A stretch of DNA of 64,000 nucleotides, taken from contig JAGFBZ010000939.1 in NCBI GenBank assembly GCA_018398805.1, forward strand, positions 974,001 to 1,038,000, given 5' to 3'. The stretch comes from Hirundichthys speculiger (lineage: Eukaryota; Chordata; Actinopteri; Beloniformes; Exocoetidae). The position numbers and the translations under genes are program-made. Shown here in pieces: positions 24,066 to 35,554 of the stretch. The notes under the pieces are model-generated. The model did no database searches and was not told the origin of the DNA. It saw only the letters and a list, made by a program, of their open reading frames with translations. How positions within the stretch are numbered: the first letter of the stretch is position 1; every line of letters starts with the position of its first letter.

Positions 24066-24217
24066 ATGGTGAAATATTGCTGCTGGGGACCTGCAACAGT
24101 GAGTCGAAGTGTCCGGAACGTTTGGAGGAGGCATTTTTATTCCCTTTCCCAAACCAAAACAAACGCTGGAGAATGCAGCTGTATGTTCAGTTATGTGTTC
24201 GTCCACACAAGTAACTG
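24066..24217 (+). pseudogene. THAP-domain first exon, frameshifted
   Basis: It begins MVKYCCWG, the usual start of fish THAP zinc-finger proteins linked to transposons. A +1 shift then gives CPERLEEAFLFPFPKPK, which matches the conserved FPFPK segment. The open frame ends near 24217 without the downstream CxxH part of the finger. A mutated mirror copy lies on the minus strand at 24660-24735. Confidence 0.6.
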
Positions 24218-24740
24218 AACGTGGGAAAAGTTTCAAAGCACACCTACATTTACTCAAAGGTAAGTTTACTTTGTTTATTAGATGATTGATTTAACCACCA
24301 TTTAGTAAAAGTAATTACATGATTTAGCAGCAGAGAGGGTGATGAGTTCTCTGTTAGCATTAGCTCCGGTCCAACACCAGAGCTATGTTAACATCAGACA
24401 GTCACAGCATTGTATTAATATAATTAATAAAGTGACGTTAACATCACTAGCCTCACCTTATACCTAACAAAATAAATATCCAGGGCCATATATATTGGTA
24501 GACAACGAGGTAGGCTTATAGCTGGCTAGCGAGCTCTGGTCCATAGTAGAGAAATCATTGACACTGTGGACCAGAGCTAATGCTAACGGTGATATGTTTT
24601 CATTCATCACCCTCCCTGCTGCTAAATCATATTACTTTTACTAAATTATTCCCTTTCCCTTGGGAAAGAAAATAAAAAATGCCCCCTCCAAACGTTCTGG
24701 ACACCTCGAGTCACTGTTGCAGGTCCCTAGTAGATATATT
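24085..24740. repeat. Imperfect inverted repeat (fold-back) around THAP exons
   Basis: The left arm (about 24085-24365) and the reverse complement of the right arm (about 24565-24740) share blocks in the same order: GGGACCTGCAACAGTGA, GAACGTTTGGAGG, ATTTAGTAAAAGTAAT, GATTTAGCAGCAG and TTAGCATTAGCTC. The centre lies near 24460. Both arms derive from the same THAP-exon unit in head-to-head arrangement. Confidence 0.75.
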
Positions 24741-25010
24741 ATGGAGTCTCTCGACAGTCACTTGGGTCAGCAGCCCCAGCAGACAGACCTAGCATTTTTT
24801 TTTTTTACCAGACCTCAACGATCTATAATGGGGCCTCCCCAAACACGTCAAAATATTAGATCTAAACATAGAAATTGAAAACTAAAATATCTTGAAAAAA
24901 TCCGATTTCTTACCTGTTACAAAGTGTGCTGAACAAACATATGTGTAGTCTGATTTGGGCACCCATAATTTCCCTGGAGTATCTTCGACTGCTCTGTTAA
25001 TAGCGTGCAG

Positions 25011-25123
25011 CTATTTTCTTCTTCTTTCAGGCTCAGTAGCCTCGCTAGGAATCATATAAAATGACAAAAGCGACTGGCGAGCAACATTGTTGGTGCAGTT
25101 GAACACACAACAGTTCTTCACCA
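25011..25123 (-). pseudogene. THAP-domain first exon, antisense
   Basis: The minus-strand frame from 25123 reads MVKNCCVFNCTNN, then LLSFYMIPSEATEPERRRK, then a stop. This fits the N-terminal half of a THAP finger (C-x-C start, SFY.IP, then RRRKW). It is truncated before the second zinc ligands, either by a stop or by an exon boundary. It is probably a relic of a THAP-bearing transposase such as P/Kolobok types. Confidence 0.6.
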
Positions 25124-25812
25124 TCTTTCCCCCTATTGTAAACTGCACGAAATCAGAAAAAACAGGCACAAAATGCAAAATGCATCGGCTTCGCCAGCAA
25201 CAGTGAGCGATTGTTTGCCCCTTCGGACTGGTTTCTATGGCCCGCGGATGCCAGTGGCCCAGATGTTCGTGATCGAGAATGTGTCGTAACTGATAATGTT
25301 GCATCTTGAAAAGAAGAGAACACATTTCCACAACTCTAAAAGCTCAATCTAATTCCCACTTCTGTTGCTCGTGACGGCACTAAGCGTGAGTTACTTTGGT
25401 TACGCCAATACTCTGTATTCCCGTTGGTCCATATTGTTCTTTAGATCCTGCTTCATGCTTCGGCATAGCAACTATGTACGAAGTATAAAATCCAGGACCT
25501 GTGTCTTCATTGGCATTCGTGCTTTGTTGCGCTGTAATTCCACCACCAAACACCAGGTGGTGGTGCGTATGGCAAGCAGTCTGAATATCAGGAATTAGGA
25601 TTATAGATACAAATAATTTAATTTTGACTAGTTGTAATTATATTATGACTAGTAGGAATATTCATTAAAGATATCTGTAACTTCATTCTGCCCAGTCAAA
25701 AGTACATTTAGAGATATTTCCAAAACAACGTCACTTAACCCACCACTCGACTCGTCACACATCCTAAATGACAATTACAGATATCTGCAATTTGTTTTTG
25801 ACTAGTCAGAAT

Positions 25813-26172
25813 TAGGGGTGAGTATTGCCAAGGACCTCGCAATACAATATGTATCGGGATACTTGGGTCACGATACGATATTATCACAATATCGTGATAT
25901 TTACGATATATTGCGATATTCTACCCAGTTTATATAAAAATTAAAAGTAGAGATGAAAAATCATGTTGCTGCATATGTTCATCAGATGATATTGATCATT
26001 CAGAGGACAAATTGAGTCAAAACTATTTGCTTTAAAATAACCTATTTATTGTTTATTATTAGTGTTTTTGCACATTTAAGTGAATGAATGAATTTTCCTA
26101 AAAAATCGATATTAGGAGCTGAAAAATCGATATTATATCAGGCGGCCAAATACATTTTTTTTCACACCCCTA
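25813..26172. mobile_element. hAT element, TAGGGGTGAG family, copy 2
   Basis: It starts TAGGGGTGAGTATTG and ends TTCACACCCCTA. The perfect 8-bp duplication GTCAGAAT flanks it (25805-25812, 26173-26180). It is inverted relative to 13150-14142 and lacks the nested insertion, so it shows the empty state. Confidence 0.92.
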
Positions 26173-26216
26173 GTCAGAATGAAAGTTAAAGATATCTCAA
26201 TTATGTCTAGTCAGAA

Positions 26217-26408
26217 TTGTTGTGCGAGACGTTGCTCATGCGAGGCGTCCAATTCGTTGCTTATTATTGGCAAGCTTTCTATTGGCTATTGGCTCGGTCA
26301 ACCAAACGATTGAATAGTGTTAGCAGAGGAAATCTACAGGAAGAGGAAAAAGCAGAAGAAATGGCAGTTGCTGTTGTCGATAGGGTAGTCCGAAAGTGCC
26401 ATGAAATT
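26217..26408 (+). pseudogene. Small frame of the palindrome-rich element, split by a LINE
   Basis: A frame encoding EEEKAEEMAVAVVDRVVRKC reaches the LINE target site ATGAAATT. Beyond the LINE the same frame resumes at 29356 with LPNEFVKNERFVHLRAVKEM and ends at TAA near 29500. Continuity of a sensible frame across the excised LINE suggests a genuine small coding segment. The product is unknown. Confidence 0.45.
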
Positions 26409-29355
26409 GAACGAGCTTTTCCCCAAGGACCGACCCTCGGCTGACGAAACTGGTTACTGGGACATGGAACGTTACCTCTCTGGCGGGGAAGGAGCCTGAG
26501 CTTGTGCGTGAGGTTGAGAGGTACCGACTAGATATAGTCGGGCTCACCTCGACGCACAGCCTGGGCTCTGGAACCAATCTTCTCGAGAGAGGCTGGACCT
26601 TATTCTACTCTGGAGTTGCTCAGGGTGAGAGGCGACGGGCTGGTGTGGGCTTGCTTTTAGCCCCCCAGCTTGGAGCCTGTACGTTGGGGTTTTCCCCAGT
26701 GGATGAGAGGGTAGCTTCCCTGCGCCTTCGGGTCGGGGAACGGGCTCTGACTGTCATTTGCGCTTATGCGCCAAATGACAGTTCGGAGTACCCAGCCTTC
26801 TTGGGGTCCTTGGCGGGGGTGCTGGAAAGCGCCCCTAATGGGGACTCCTTTATTCTGCTGGGGGACTTCAACGCTCACGTTGGCAATGACAGTGGTACCT
26901 GGAGGGGCGTGATTGGGAGGAACGGCCTCTCTGATCTGAACCAGAGTGGTGTTCTGTTGTTGGACTTCTGTGCTCGTCACAGTTTGTCCATAACGAACAC
27001 CATGTTCAAACATAAGAGTGTCCATAAATGCACATGGCATCAGGACACTCTTGGCCGGAGATCGATGATCGACTTTATAGTCGTATCATCTGATCTTCGG
27101 CCGTATGTTTTGGACACTCGGGTGAAGAGAGGAGCTGAGCTGTCAACTGATCACTACCTGGTGGTGGGTTGGATCAGATGGCGGGGGAAAATGCCGGTCA
27201 GACCTGGCAGGCCCAAACGTGTAGTGAGGGTTTGCTGGGAACGTCTGGCAGAGGAACCTGTCAGAAAGATCTTCAACTCACACCTCCGGCAGAGCTTCAA
27301 CCACATCCCGGGGGAGGCGGGGGACATTGAGTCTGAATGGGCCATGTTCCGCGCCTCCATTGCTGAAGCGGCTGACCGGAGCTGTGGCCGTAAGGTCGTC
27401 GGTGCCTGTCGTGGCGGCAATCCTCGAACTCGGTGGTGGACACCTCGGGTGAGAGAGGCCATCAGACTGAAGAAGGAGTCCTACCGGGCTTGGTTAGCTT
27501 GTGGGACTCCGGAATCAGCAGACAGGTATCGGCAGGCCAAGCGGGCGGCGGCTTCGGTGGTCTCTGAGGCGAAAACTCGGGTGTGGGAGGAGTTCGGTGA
27601 GGCCATGGAAAAAGACTTTCGATCGGCTCCTCGGAGAGATTCTGGCAAAACCGTCAGGCGGCTCAGGCGGGGAAAGCAGTGCTTCACCAACACTGTGTAT
27701 AGTGGGGATGGGGTGCTGCTGACCTCGACCGGAGATGTCGTTCGGCGGTGGAAGGAATACTTCGAGGACCTTCTCAATCCCACCAACATGTCTTCCGTTG
27801 AGGATGCTGAGCCTGTGGACTTGGGGGTGGACTCGTTCATTACCGGAGCCGAGGTCGCTGAGGTAGTTAAGAAGCTGCACAGTGGCCGGGCTCCGGGGGT
27901 GGACGAGATCCGCCCTGATTTCCTAAAGGCTCTGGATGTTGTAGGATTGTCTTGGTTGACACGTCTCTGCAACATCGCATGGAAATCGGGGGCAGTACCT
28001 CTGGATTGGCAGACCGGGGTGGTGGTTCCCCTTTTTAAGAAGGGGGACCGGAGGGTGTGTTCCAATTACAGGGGAATCACACTCCTCAGCCTCCCTGGTA
28101 AGGTCTATGCAGGGGTGCTGGAGAAGAGAGTTCGATCGATTGTCGAATCCCGGATTCAGGAGGAACAATGCGGGTTCCGTCCTGGTCGTGGAACACTGGA
28201 CCAGCTCTATACCCTCACTAGGGTCCTGGAGGGAACATGGGAATTTGCCCAACCAGTCCACATGTGTTTTGTGGACTTGGAGAAGGCATTTGACCGTGTC
28301 CCTCGGGGGGTCCTGTGGGGGGTACTCCAGGAGTATGGGGTGCTGGGCCCGTTGTTACGGGCCGTCCAGTCCCTGTACAAATGGAGTGGGAGCTTGGTCC
28401 GCATTGCCGGTTGTAAGTCGGATTCGTTTTCGGTGGGAGTTGGACTCCGCCAGGGCTGCCCTTTGTCACCGGTTCTGTTCATAACGTTTATGGACAGAAT
28501 TTCTAGGCGCAGCCATGGAGCGGAAGGGTTCCGGTTCGGTGGTGTCAGGATCTCGTCTCTGCTGTTTGCAGATGACGTGGTCCTGTTGGCGCCATCGAGT
28601 GGGGATCTGCAGCTCTCACTGGAGCGGTTCGCAGCCGAGTGTGAAGCGGCAGGGATGAGAATCAGCACCTCCAAATCTGAGACCATGGTCCTCAGTCGGA
28701 AAAGGGTAGAATGCCTCCTCCGGGTCGGGAGTGAGGTTCTGCCTCAAGTGGAGGAGTTTAAGTATCTCGGGGTCTTGTTCACGAGTGATGGGAGAAAGGA
28801 GCGAGGGGAGATCGACAGACGGATTGGTGCGGCGTCTGCTGTGGTGCGGGCTCTGTACCGGTCCGTTGTGGTGAAGAGAGAGCTGAGCCAAAAGGCAAGG
28901 CTCTCTGTTTACCTGTCGATCTTTGTTCCAACCCTCACCTATGGTCATGAACTGTGGGTAGTGACCGAAAGAATGAGATCGCGGATACAAGTGGCGGAAA
29001 TGAGCTTTCTCCGCAGGGTGGCTGGACTCTCCCTTAGAGATAGGGTGAGAAGTTCGGTCATTCGGGAGGGACTCAGAGTAGAGCCGCTGCTCCTTCACAT
29101 CGAGAGGAGCCAGTTGAGGTGGTTCGGGCATCTGGTTAGGATGCCCCCTGGACGCCTCCCTGGGGAGGTGTTTCGGGCATGTCCAACTGGGAGAAGACCA
29201 CGGGGAAGACCCAGGACCCGCTGGAGAGATTATATCTCTCAGCTGGCCTGGGAGCTGGTGGAAGCAGCCGGGGGGAGGGAGGTCTGGGCCTCTCAGCTGA
29301 AGCTGCTGCCCCCGCGACCCGATTCCGGACCAAGCGGGAGTTAATGGATGGATGG
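26409..29355 (+). mobile_element. Rex3/RTE-type LINE, nearly full length
   Basis: The body carries an endonuclease-plus-reverse-transcriptase frame and ends immediately after the stop in a (GATG)n tail (TTAATGGATGGATGGATG), the hallmark of Rex3 elements. ATGAAATT at 26401-26408 and 29356-29363 is the likely target duplication. The short 3' UTR also fits Rex3. Antisense and sense fragments of the same family occur at 37750-38060 and 53925-54000. Confidence 0.9.
26504..29344 (+). CDS. Rex3-type endonuclease / reverse transcriptase
   Basis: The continuous frame is 946 residues from the listed start, and similarity extends upstream to [15 protein letters not shown] at about 26465, the usual start of the apurinic-type endonuclease. 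Endonuclease motifs: [49 protein letters not shown] and LSTDHYLV. The RT domain follows: [77 protein letters not shown], and [12 protein letters not shown] containing the catalytic ADD. The C-terminus carries [20 protein letters not shown]. No internal stop is seen. The protein copies LINE RNA at nicked DNA, and autonomous activity is possible if a promoter remains, although the 5' end looks truncated. Confidence 0.92.
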   Translation: MREVERYRLDIVGLTSTHSLGSGTNLLERGWTLFYSGVAQGERRRAGVGLLLAPQLGACTLGFSPVDERVASLRLRVGERALTVICAYAPNDSSEYPAFLGSLAGVLESAPNGDSFILLGDFNAHVGNDSGTWRGVIGRNGLSDLNQSGVLLLDFCARHSLSITNTMFKHKSVHKCTWHQDTLGRRSMIDFIVVSSDLRPYVLDTRVKRGAELSTDHYLVVGWIRWRGKMPVRPGRPKRVVRVCWERLAEEPVRKIFNSHLRQSFNHIPGEAGDIESEWAMFRASIAEAADRSCGRKVVGACRGGNPRTRWWTPRVREAIRLKKESYRAWLACGTPESADRYRQAKRAAASVVSEAKTRVWEEFGEAMEKDFRSAPRRDSGKTVRRLRRGKQCFTNTVYSGDGVLLTSTGDVVRRWKEYFEDLLNPTNMSSVEDAEPVDLGVDSFITGAEVAEVVKKLHSGRAPGVDEIRPDFLKALDVVGLSWLTRLCNIAWKSGAVPLDWQTGVVVPLFKKGDRRVCSNYRGITLLSLPGKVYAGVLEKRVRSIVESRIQEEQCGFRPGRGTLDQLYTLTRVLEGTWEFAQPVHMCFVDLEKAFDRVPRGVLWGVLQEYGVLGPLLRAVQSLYKWSGSLVRIAGCKSDSFSVGVGLRQGCPLSPVLFITFMDRISRRSHGAEGFRFGGVRISSLLFADDVVLLAPSSGDLQLSLERFAAECEAAGMRISTSKSETMVLSRKRVECLLRVGSEVLPQVEEFKYLGVLFTSDGRKERGEIDRRIGAASAVVRALYRSVVVKRELSQKARLSVYLSIFVPTLTYGHELWVVTERMRSRIQVAEMSFLRRVAGLSLRDRVRSSVIREGLRVEPLLLHIERSQLRWFGHLVRMPPGRLPGEVFRACPTGRRPRGRPRTRWRDYISQLAWELVEAAGGREVWASQLKLLPPRPDSGPSGS

Positions 29356-30077
29356 ATGAAATTTTACCCAATGAATTTGTGAAGAATGAGAGGTTCGTTC
29401 ACTTGAGAGCTGTAAAAGAAATGTACAGCGTATTGAACATTTTTTGTCTCCCAACACATTTGAGGACCTGCAACAAAGTCTGGATGGTGTTAGTTTGGTT
29501 TTAATGGCTTTGATTCGGTACCAAGCCCCGCCTTACTTTTTCACTTTTCTTTTCTCTCTCACTTTTCACAGATATCCGCAATGTCATTTCTCCGAATCAA
29601 AACTCCAATACAAGATATTTGCTATTACATTCTGACTAGGAATAATAAGGTTTAAAGAAATCATGAATACAAGATATCTCTAATAAAAATCCCTTTCGAG
29701 ATATCTACAATCCGATGATAGATATCTACATATCGTAATTCCAATTCAAGGTATCAACAGTGTAATTCTGGCTCGGTAAAATTCAGTTTAAGATATCTTG
29801 ATATCCAAATGCAGTAATCTTGAATTAACAGTGTTTGGAGATATCTAGAGCTGGAATTGCAACTAGTCAAAAATTATGTTGTAGATATCTTTAAATGAAT
29901 ATAAGGATAGTCGTGAGTTGCTGATATCTGTTAATGGATTACGACTATCTGGAATATCAAACCCCGTACACATGAATAGGAAAAGAGACATAATTCGTCC
30001 TAAAAAGAATGATGTTGTGGATATCTGAAATTACAATTGTTGATAGGAGAAATTACTCCTTATTACGGCTTGCCATA

Positions 30078-32376
30078 GTATGGGTTCTTTTCTGCAGAAC
30101 TTTAGCTGAGTTTCATTGAGTTCACTTCCTTAATGTCGCTCAGACTTTGCTAGTTTGAGCTGATAAATGTTAAGCGTTTCTTCTGCTATTACAGAAATCA
30201 ATCTTTCTACCCGACTTGAAAATGACAAAGTAGTAGTGGGAAATAAATATTTACTAACAAAGAAAACGTGATCTTGGCCCCACTTTATCTTTCTTTTTAA
30301 AATAAAAGTTTGGCATACAGCATGTATTAAACTTATAAAATATTCCACCATTTGTTGACATTTACATCTAATATAGAAGCAAATATGTAATACTTGTTTT
30401 GATTCCATCTTTAACTATTAATGTAAATATTTATAGAACCACATTGTATTTTATTTTGTGCTTTGTGTCTCGGTAGCCTTATAACCTCCTGAAATGTATG
30501 CGTTTTGTATTAGATAAAGTGTTTAATGATCCTGCCTTCTCTGTAATTAATTTCTTTCTGATTGGCTACAAGTATCAGCTCTGATTATTTTTTCACTTAA
30601 GAATAAAACTGTCAGTAAACAGCTAAACTGAAGTCGCTGGTGTTAACAACCGGGTTAAAATGGAGCTTTCAGCCACTTGTTGATATTTCCTTATCAGGAT
30701 TTAAGCCTAAACAACAGAGGATTTGTTGAGTATTTTTTGCTCTCTCTTGAGAGAATCTGAGGATTCACAATGCCAACAGAACTGGCAGAGGGAGTTCTTA
30801 GTCTCGAGATCCCAGCATGCTACTGCATAAATAGAGGGAGAAGCTAATTAGAGATCTGCTGCAGCTGTGCTAAATGAGTTTCTCCTGGCACTGCTCCCTG
30901 ATCCAACCCTAACCCACACACAATGGAAAGATACGATGGCGATCGACTGCTGTCCTTTTGTTATTCATTAACTTTTACCATCCAGTTGCTGCAAGACCAA
31001 ATTTACTCCGTTGATACAGTATTTTATATGCTGTGTGTGAGTGGGTTTAAGATGAAATAGATAGCAATGGCAATGGTAAGATTAGAAAGATGAGGATTTC
31101 CTGAATCCTGCCACATCAGGTACAAAAGCAATTAAACTGAAGGAGGGGTTACTTTAGGGCAGCACGATATCTTTTAGTTAAAAGTAATGTACGAAACTTG
31201 CTCGTGACCTCTAACATCAATACATTTTCCTTCTGACATACTGTTTTACCTCAAAGCTTCACATAATCCTTTATTGTGAATCTGTTGGCAGTGATATTTA
31301 ATTTACACGTGTAGCAGTGTTGCATTTTTAACGTCAACCCTCAGATATAGAGCTCTGGGGTCGGCTGTACACGCACTTTTACAGGCATGTCGGCAGCCAG
31401 CCGCAGATATTTTGCGAGGATCATACTCCGATTGCTCAGACTCACGCACACTCACCGCCTGCCCTCCCTCTTCTCTACAGATTGAATCCATCTTTCCATC
31501 CCACCTTGTCTGTCCCTCCATAACCCGTCTCATCCCAGTCAGACTGGAAGCATTCCTAACTCTGCTGAGTCTAGTGTGTAACTGGGAGCAGACATCACTG
31601 CTCTGCTCTTCTTATATGAGACTGATTCTGGCTGAAGACTGACTGTCCTTCTACAATCATTTCTATATGGTTACAGTATTTCAGGGTTGCTGTTGTTTTT
31701 AGATTATTGTAGAATTAGTTCCATTATAATTCAATTCTTAGATACAGTACCTTCTAATTCTCTATTTATGTCCACATGGTAACATTTAAGTTTTCTGTTT
31801 CCAGGTGTAACGAGTTAGTTCTGACATTATCAGGACATTTTTGCTTAAAATGACTGATCTCCTGTAAACGATTTAAACATAGATATCTAGTGGTAGATCT
31901 GCAGGTCCAGAACTGTTGATGACGTCCTCAGTAGATGTTCTGCAGTTCTGGTACCAGATGGATACATTTTTGGTTATTAATTATTAGTAGATAAAGTGAT
32001 GTCATAGTTGGTCAAAAAACATGATTCTAAAAACATGTGAACAGTATTATAAATGTGTTAATAACAAAATTTTTGCTCAATACCAAGTGAATAATATTCT
32101 ATAAAATGTATCTTCTAGTAGAAAATTTGATAATAGATTTATGAAATTTACATGAATTCATAATATGAATATAATATAATATACATTTATTAAAAAAAAA
32201 TAAAAAATGTATTACATTTAATGCTAGAAACTTTATTTTCTAGTATATGTTTTCTATATTTTTATACCGTACATTTTAAAATCTGTAATTTCATAGCTTG
32301 CATATTCATAACCACATTTTATATCAGTTATAATGATATGTAGTTTGTTATCTCATGTTACACAACCTGTATAATT

Positions 32377-32380
<4 letters not shown>
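30078..32380. other. Intron 1 gap
   Basis: No gene or element ends recognised. At 30830-30900 is a stretch with TAATTAGAGATCTGCTGCAG that looks less repetitive than its surroundings and might be regulatory, but this is a guess. 31147-31170 (TTTAGGGCAGCACGATATC) resembles a hAT end without a partner. Confidence 0.3.

Positions 32381-32419
<39 letters not shown>
32381..32419 (+). repeat. (AC)n microsatellite
   Basis: About 19 AC units, immediately followed by the TA array. Confidence 0.95.
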
Positions 32420-32424
<5 letters not shown>

Positions 32425-32428
32425 ATAG

Positions 32429-32432
<4 letters not shown>

Positions 32433-32484
<52 letters not shown>

Positions 32485-32508
32485 TATATATATATATATA
32501 GATATATA

Positions 32509-32594
<86 letters not shown>
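32433..32594 (+). repeat. (TA)n microsatellite
   Basis: About 160 bases of TA with a few GATA and CATA interruptions. Self-complementary on both strands. Tyr/Ile frames across it are not genes. Confidence 0.95.
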
Positions 32595-32600
<6 letters not shown>

Positions 32601-33616
32601 CATTTTCCAGTTTGGGATCAATAAAGTCTATATAATCTATACCAGACAGGTTCCTCACAAAATACTTTTGTATTTCAGTTCAAGGGTGCGTTTGTCTCAT
32701 AATCCTGTTTTTGAGAGGATGATTCCAGAAATGATGTATTTGTTCATAAACCAGATGATATATTGATCCCATCAATCGGCTCCATAATAATCTAAAACAC
32801 GTGATGCGATGAACCAAACGAAATCACATTTGCTGGCTGCATTGTTCGAGTCGTAGCAGGTCAACATGATTAGTTTCTGCTCACAGAATTCATCAAAAGT
32901 CCTACGAGTCATCCTAAAGTTTTGAATCACATATGACGGACTTCCTTTGATGCAGACATTTACGTCTTTCTCACATGAAAATACTGAACGAGTGGTTGCA
33001 GAGACAGAAATGAACCTAAAGAAGTTCTGGATATCCAGTTTTATCGTCATTTCTTATGTGTTTCTATTATATTTCTATTTCAGTTTTGCACCAGAACTGT
33101 AATGGAAACACAGATGATGGCACCTGATTTTGTGCTGTTTGACTCAGATGTATCACTGCTGTTTCGAAGCTTTAAAAGACTGGAACCTGCTGTGGCACAT
33201 TTTGTTTTGCAGACGTTATCAGACGGTGAAGGAGTCTTCTAAGAGGTTGATAAATGAAATTCTTGGTCTATGAGTTGGCATGCTTTAAGTGAAATTATTG
33301 AAATATCTATCCTTATTTTTTTATTTATTTTACGTGCTTGATTTTATTGAGAAGGTTAAAGCTGTGCAGGTTGCGTAAAAAGTTTAAGGTGAGCCCCTGA
33401 GTCCATAAGTGAAGGCCTTCCAGCCTTCCAGCCCACAGCAGCATTTCAGGAGCTCAGCTGTGGATTTTCGTGGAGTCTTTCAGCATCTTGAGGGTTTACA
33501 GCGACTCCTCCTCCTTCTCAATGTTTCTCCTTATCTGCTGTCCCCATCAACATGTATTTTAATATCTCCTCTGCCTTGCTCTGTTCTGTCCTAAGTTACT
33601 CTTTTGTCTCCCACAG
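32595..33616. other. Intron 1 terminal part
   Basis: No gene recognised. The last 130 bases are pyrimidine-rich (CTCCTCCTCCTTCTC at about 33506) and end in the exon 2 acceptor CTCCCACAG. Confidence 0.5.
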
Positions 33617-33805
33617 CTCACAGAGAGACGTCAGGCGACTGCCGGAGCTGTCTGGAGTGTTCACGTGACAACGGCTGTGTGCGTTGCCCGGAGCGACTCT
33701 TCCTGTTCCTGCAGAGGGAGGGGATGTCTCATCATGGCACGTGCCTCCACGCCTGCCCGGCCGGCCACTACGGACAGAGAGGGAGGGACATTAACCGCTG
33801 CATGA
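33617..33805 (+). CDS. rspo4: R-spondin exon 2 (furin-like repeat 1)
   Basis: This 189-bp exon has phase 1 at both ends (acceptor CCCACAG, donor GTATGG). It encodes the first cysteine-rich furin-like repeat, with eight cysteines in the R-spondin spacing (DCRSCLECSRDNGCVRC, then GTCLHAC and INRC). ERLFLFLQREG and GQRGRDINRC are closest to RSPO4 (QRLFLFIRREG, GIRGQEVNRC), though CSRDNGC also resembles RSPO2 (CSKDNGC). In the family this repeat binds the E3 ligases RNF43/ZNRF3. The contact turn reads REGMSHHG, where human RSPO2 has REGMRQYG and RSPO4 REGIRQYG: the Arg of REG is kept but the Arg-Gln-Tyr turn is Ser-His-His. Product identity as an R-spondin is firm; the paralogue is probable. Confidence 0.93.
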   Translation, partial: LTERRQATAGAVWSVHVTTAVCVARSDSSCSCRGRGCLIMARASTPARPATTDREGGTLTAA

Positions 33806-34019
33806 GTATGGCTTTTTTCTTTTTGTTCAACTACGGAGAAATATTCTTAAAAGTCTTTTCTGATACTATCTGAGATCCAAAGTCATCAGCAGGGAGATGT
33901 GACATTTCTAAATTATATTTAATTTTTAAACATTTTTCAGCAGTGAACATAATAAAACACATTTAACTTTTTAAATGGTGCATCGGCCAATCTCAGGTTA
34001 CTTTATTGCATTTTTTTTT

Positions 34020-35112
34020 TAGGGCTGGGCAACGATTAAAATTTTTAATCGCGATTAATCACATGATTTCCCTGTGTAAAGTGTGTAGTGTGTAAAGGTC
34101 ACTTTTATTTAAATGTTCTGCTGCCATATGAACTAAAGTGCCATAACTTTTGTTGTTCAAACACTTTTAACATCAGCACTTGTCAGTAACACATATTTAG
34201 TGTAAATCTCATCTTAAAAAATGTGAAATAAAAAAAGCTTATGGCCTCTGCCAGGACATTAATGTCATCCTGTTTTTATATTTAAAAAAAAAAAGTCTAC
34301 AAACAAAATCCAGCAGAATGATTGTGTCTCAGCACAATCAGAACATTAAAACAGGTAATTTCTGAGGTAACAGCAGAAACTTTTAACGGGGAGTTCAACT
34401 TGTCAGTTGTTACAAATAACCTTGTTTCTGTTGAATCCTCCGTCTGGGAGAACTTTAAAATTAAAATGTCCATGTTTAAGTTCAGTAACTTTACCAATCC
34501 ATGTATCATTCATTCTTTCCATTTTTAATTGTCAATCAAAAATGTTAAAAAAAAATTTTAAAAGTCATATTTTATTAAGTTTTTCGTTTTTTAATCTAAC
34601 ACAAAAAAACGAAAAAAGTGCCTGTTTTTTAATATTTAAATTTTAGACTTGGATCAAAAATACAAAATTAAAAAACGGGCCACAGGACTGAATTTGTTTT
34701 ATAATCGAGGACTGGACTTTCTGTTGTCATTACACATCTGTGCCACTAGATGGAGCCGCACTGCAGTAACCAGCTAGAGAACAGCAGGACAGTGAACACA
34801 TGGAGCAGATCTGATGTAACATGGAGGAATGACGCAAAAGTTTTGGTGTGGTCTACAAATTTTTTTTTTCAGACAGAATTGTTAATATTGCTACCTGAGT
34901 TGCTACCCGAATTGTAAAGTGTGCAGATTTTTACTGCTCTCCATGTCTGTTTTTAGCTTACCTGCCAATTTTCTTCCAGTTCCGCAGCAGCCAGTAACAG
35001 ACTTTTATAAACAAAAGCATGTGAGCAACATGCGTTAACGCGCTCTAAAATAAATGTCAGCGTTAATAAATTAATGAGTTAACGTGATAACGCATTAACT
35101 TGCACAGCCATA
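34020..35112. mobile_element. hAT element of the TAGGGCTGGGC family, copy 1
   Basis: It starts TAGGGCTGGGCAACGATT followed by TTAATCGCGATTAATCA, and ends GCACAGCCATA. T-rich 8-mers flank it, so the target duplication is not decisive. Internal sequence matches, in reverse, the arms of 43641-48181, including GCCACTAGATGGAGCCGC and AACTCGGGTAGCAA-like blocks. Confidence 0.8.
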
Positions 35113-35221
35113 ATTTTTTTACAAGATGTCTAAGCAGAAGAAAGTTGCATTTTCCTTAGTCATTGTAAGAAAAAAAAAAAACAGAAAAAAGTATATGAGT
35201 AACAGCAGTGAATGTAACAGG

Positions 35222-35445
35222 ACTGGAGGTAGTGTTATGGTAACAGCACTGAGTGAAACCTGGGGACCTGACTAAAATGTAAATTGAAACCAAAATATTA
35301 TCTTATATTAACATCTAACCATTTTAACTGAAATTAATTCAAACCATCTCGCACTGCAGTTTTTAACCTCACTGGACAATTTCAACTTGTCCAGTGATTT
35401 AAACTGTTGTGACAAAAGTCCCATCCCATCTTGTGACACCGTGGA
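35222..35445 (+). repeat. Duplicated segment next to exon 3, copy 1
   Basis: About 220 bases shared with 42125-42345, from GTGTTATGGTAAC to CATCCCATCTTGTGA. Shared blocks include GACCTGACTA, CCATTTTAACTGAAATTAA and AACCTCACTGGACAATTT. This copy has an extra GTCCAGTGATTTAAACTG segment. It ends about 110 bases before exon 3. Confidence 0.85.
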
Positions 35446-35554
35446 CTTTTGAGACAACAGTGAAAAATTGCCTTTTCAACCAAGAACTCACAAGGATGCT
35501 TCCAGTGAAAGTGCATTGATTGTGATGGGTGTGCGGTGGTCTTTCGCCCCTCAG

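Larger units (their letters stand above)
25570..30075 (+). mobile_element. Palindrome-rich TA-flanked element, copy 1 (host of hAT and LINE insertions)
   Basis: The ends are TGGCAAGC and, inverted, GGCTTGCCA, with TA on both sides (25568-25569, 30076-30077). The body is full of AGATATCT and GACTAGTCA palindromes. The same architecture occurs at 36015-37346. Two later insertions interrupt it: a hAT (25813-26172) and a Rex3-type LINE (26409-29355). Without these it is about 1.2 kb. The superfamily is not recognised; the TA flanks suggest a 2-bp target. Confidence 0.75.
10763..33616 (+). other. rspo4: R-spondin intron 1 (22.9 kb)
   Basis: It begins GTGAGTGG and ends CTCCCACAG. The intron is mostly transposable elements and satellites, annotated separately. 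A long first intron is not unusual for vertebrate R-spondins, but this one has clearly been expanded by nested insertions. Confidence 0.7.
33806..35554 (+). other. rspo4: R-spondin intron 2 (1.7 kb)
   Basis: It begins GTATGG and ends TTTCGCCCCTCAG. It contains a hAT element and, just upstream of exon 3, a segment duplicated in intron 3. Confidence 0.8.

Noticed and set aside
27481..29371. Large antisense frames within the Rex3-type LINE
   Set aside because: They are shadows of the GC-rich sense reverse-transcriptase frame.
32353..32658. Tyr-Ile repeat proteins
   Set aside because: Translations of the AC and TA microsatellites.
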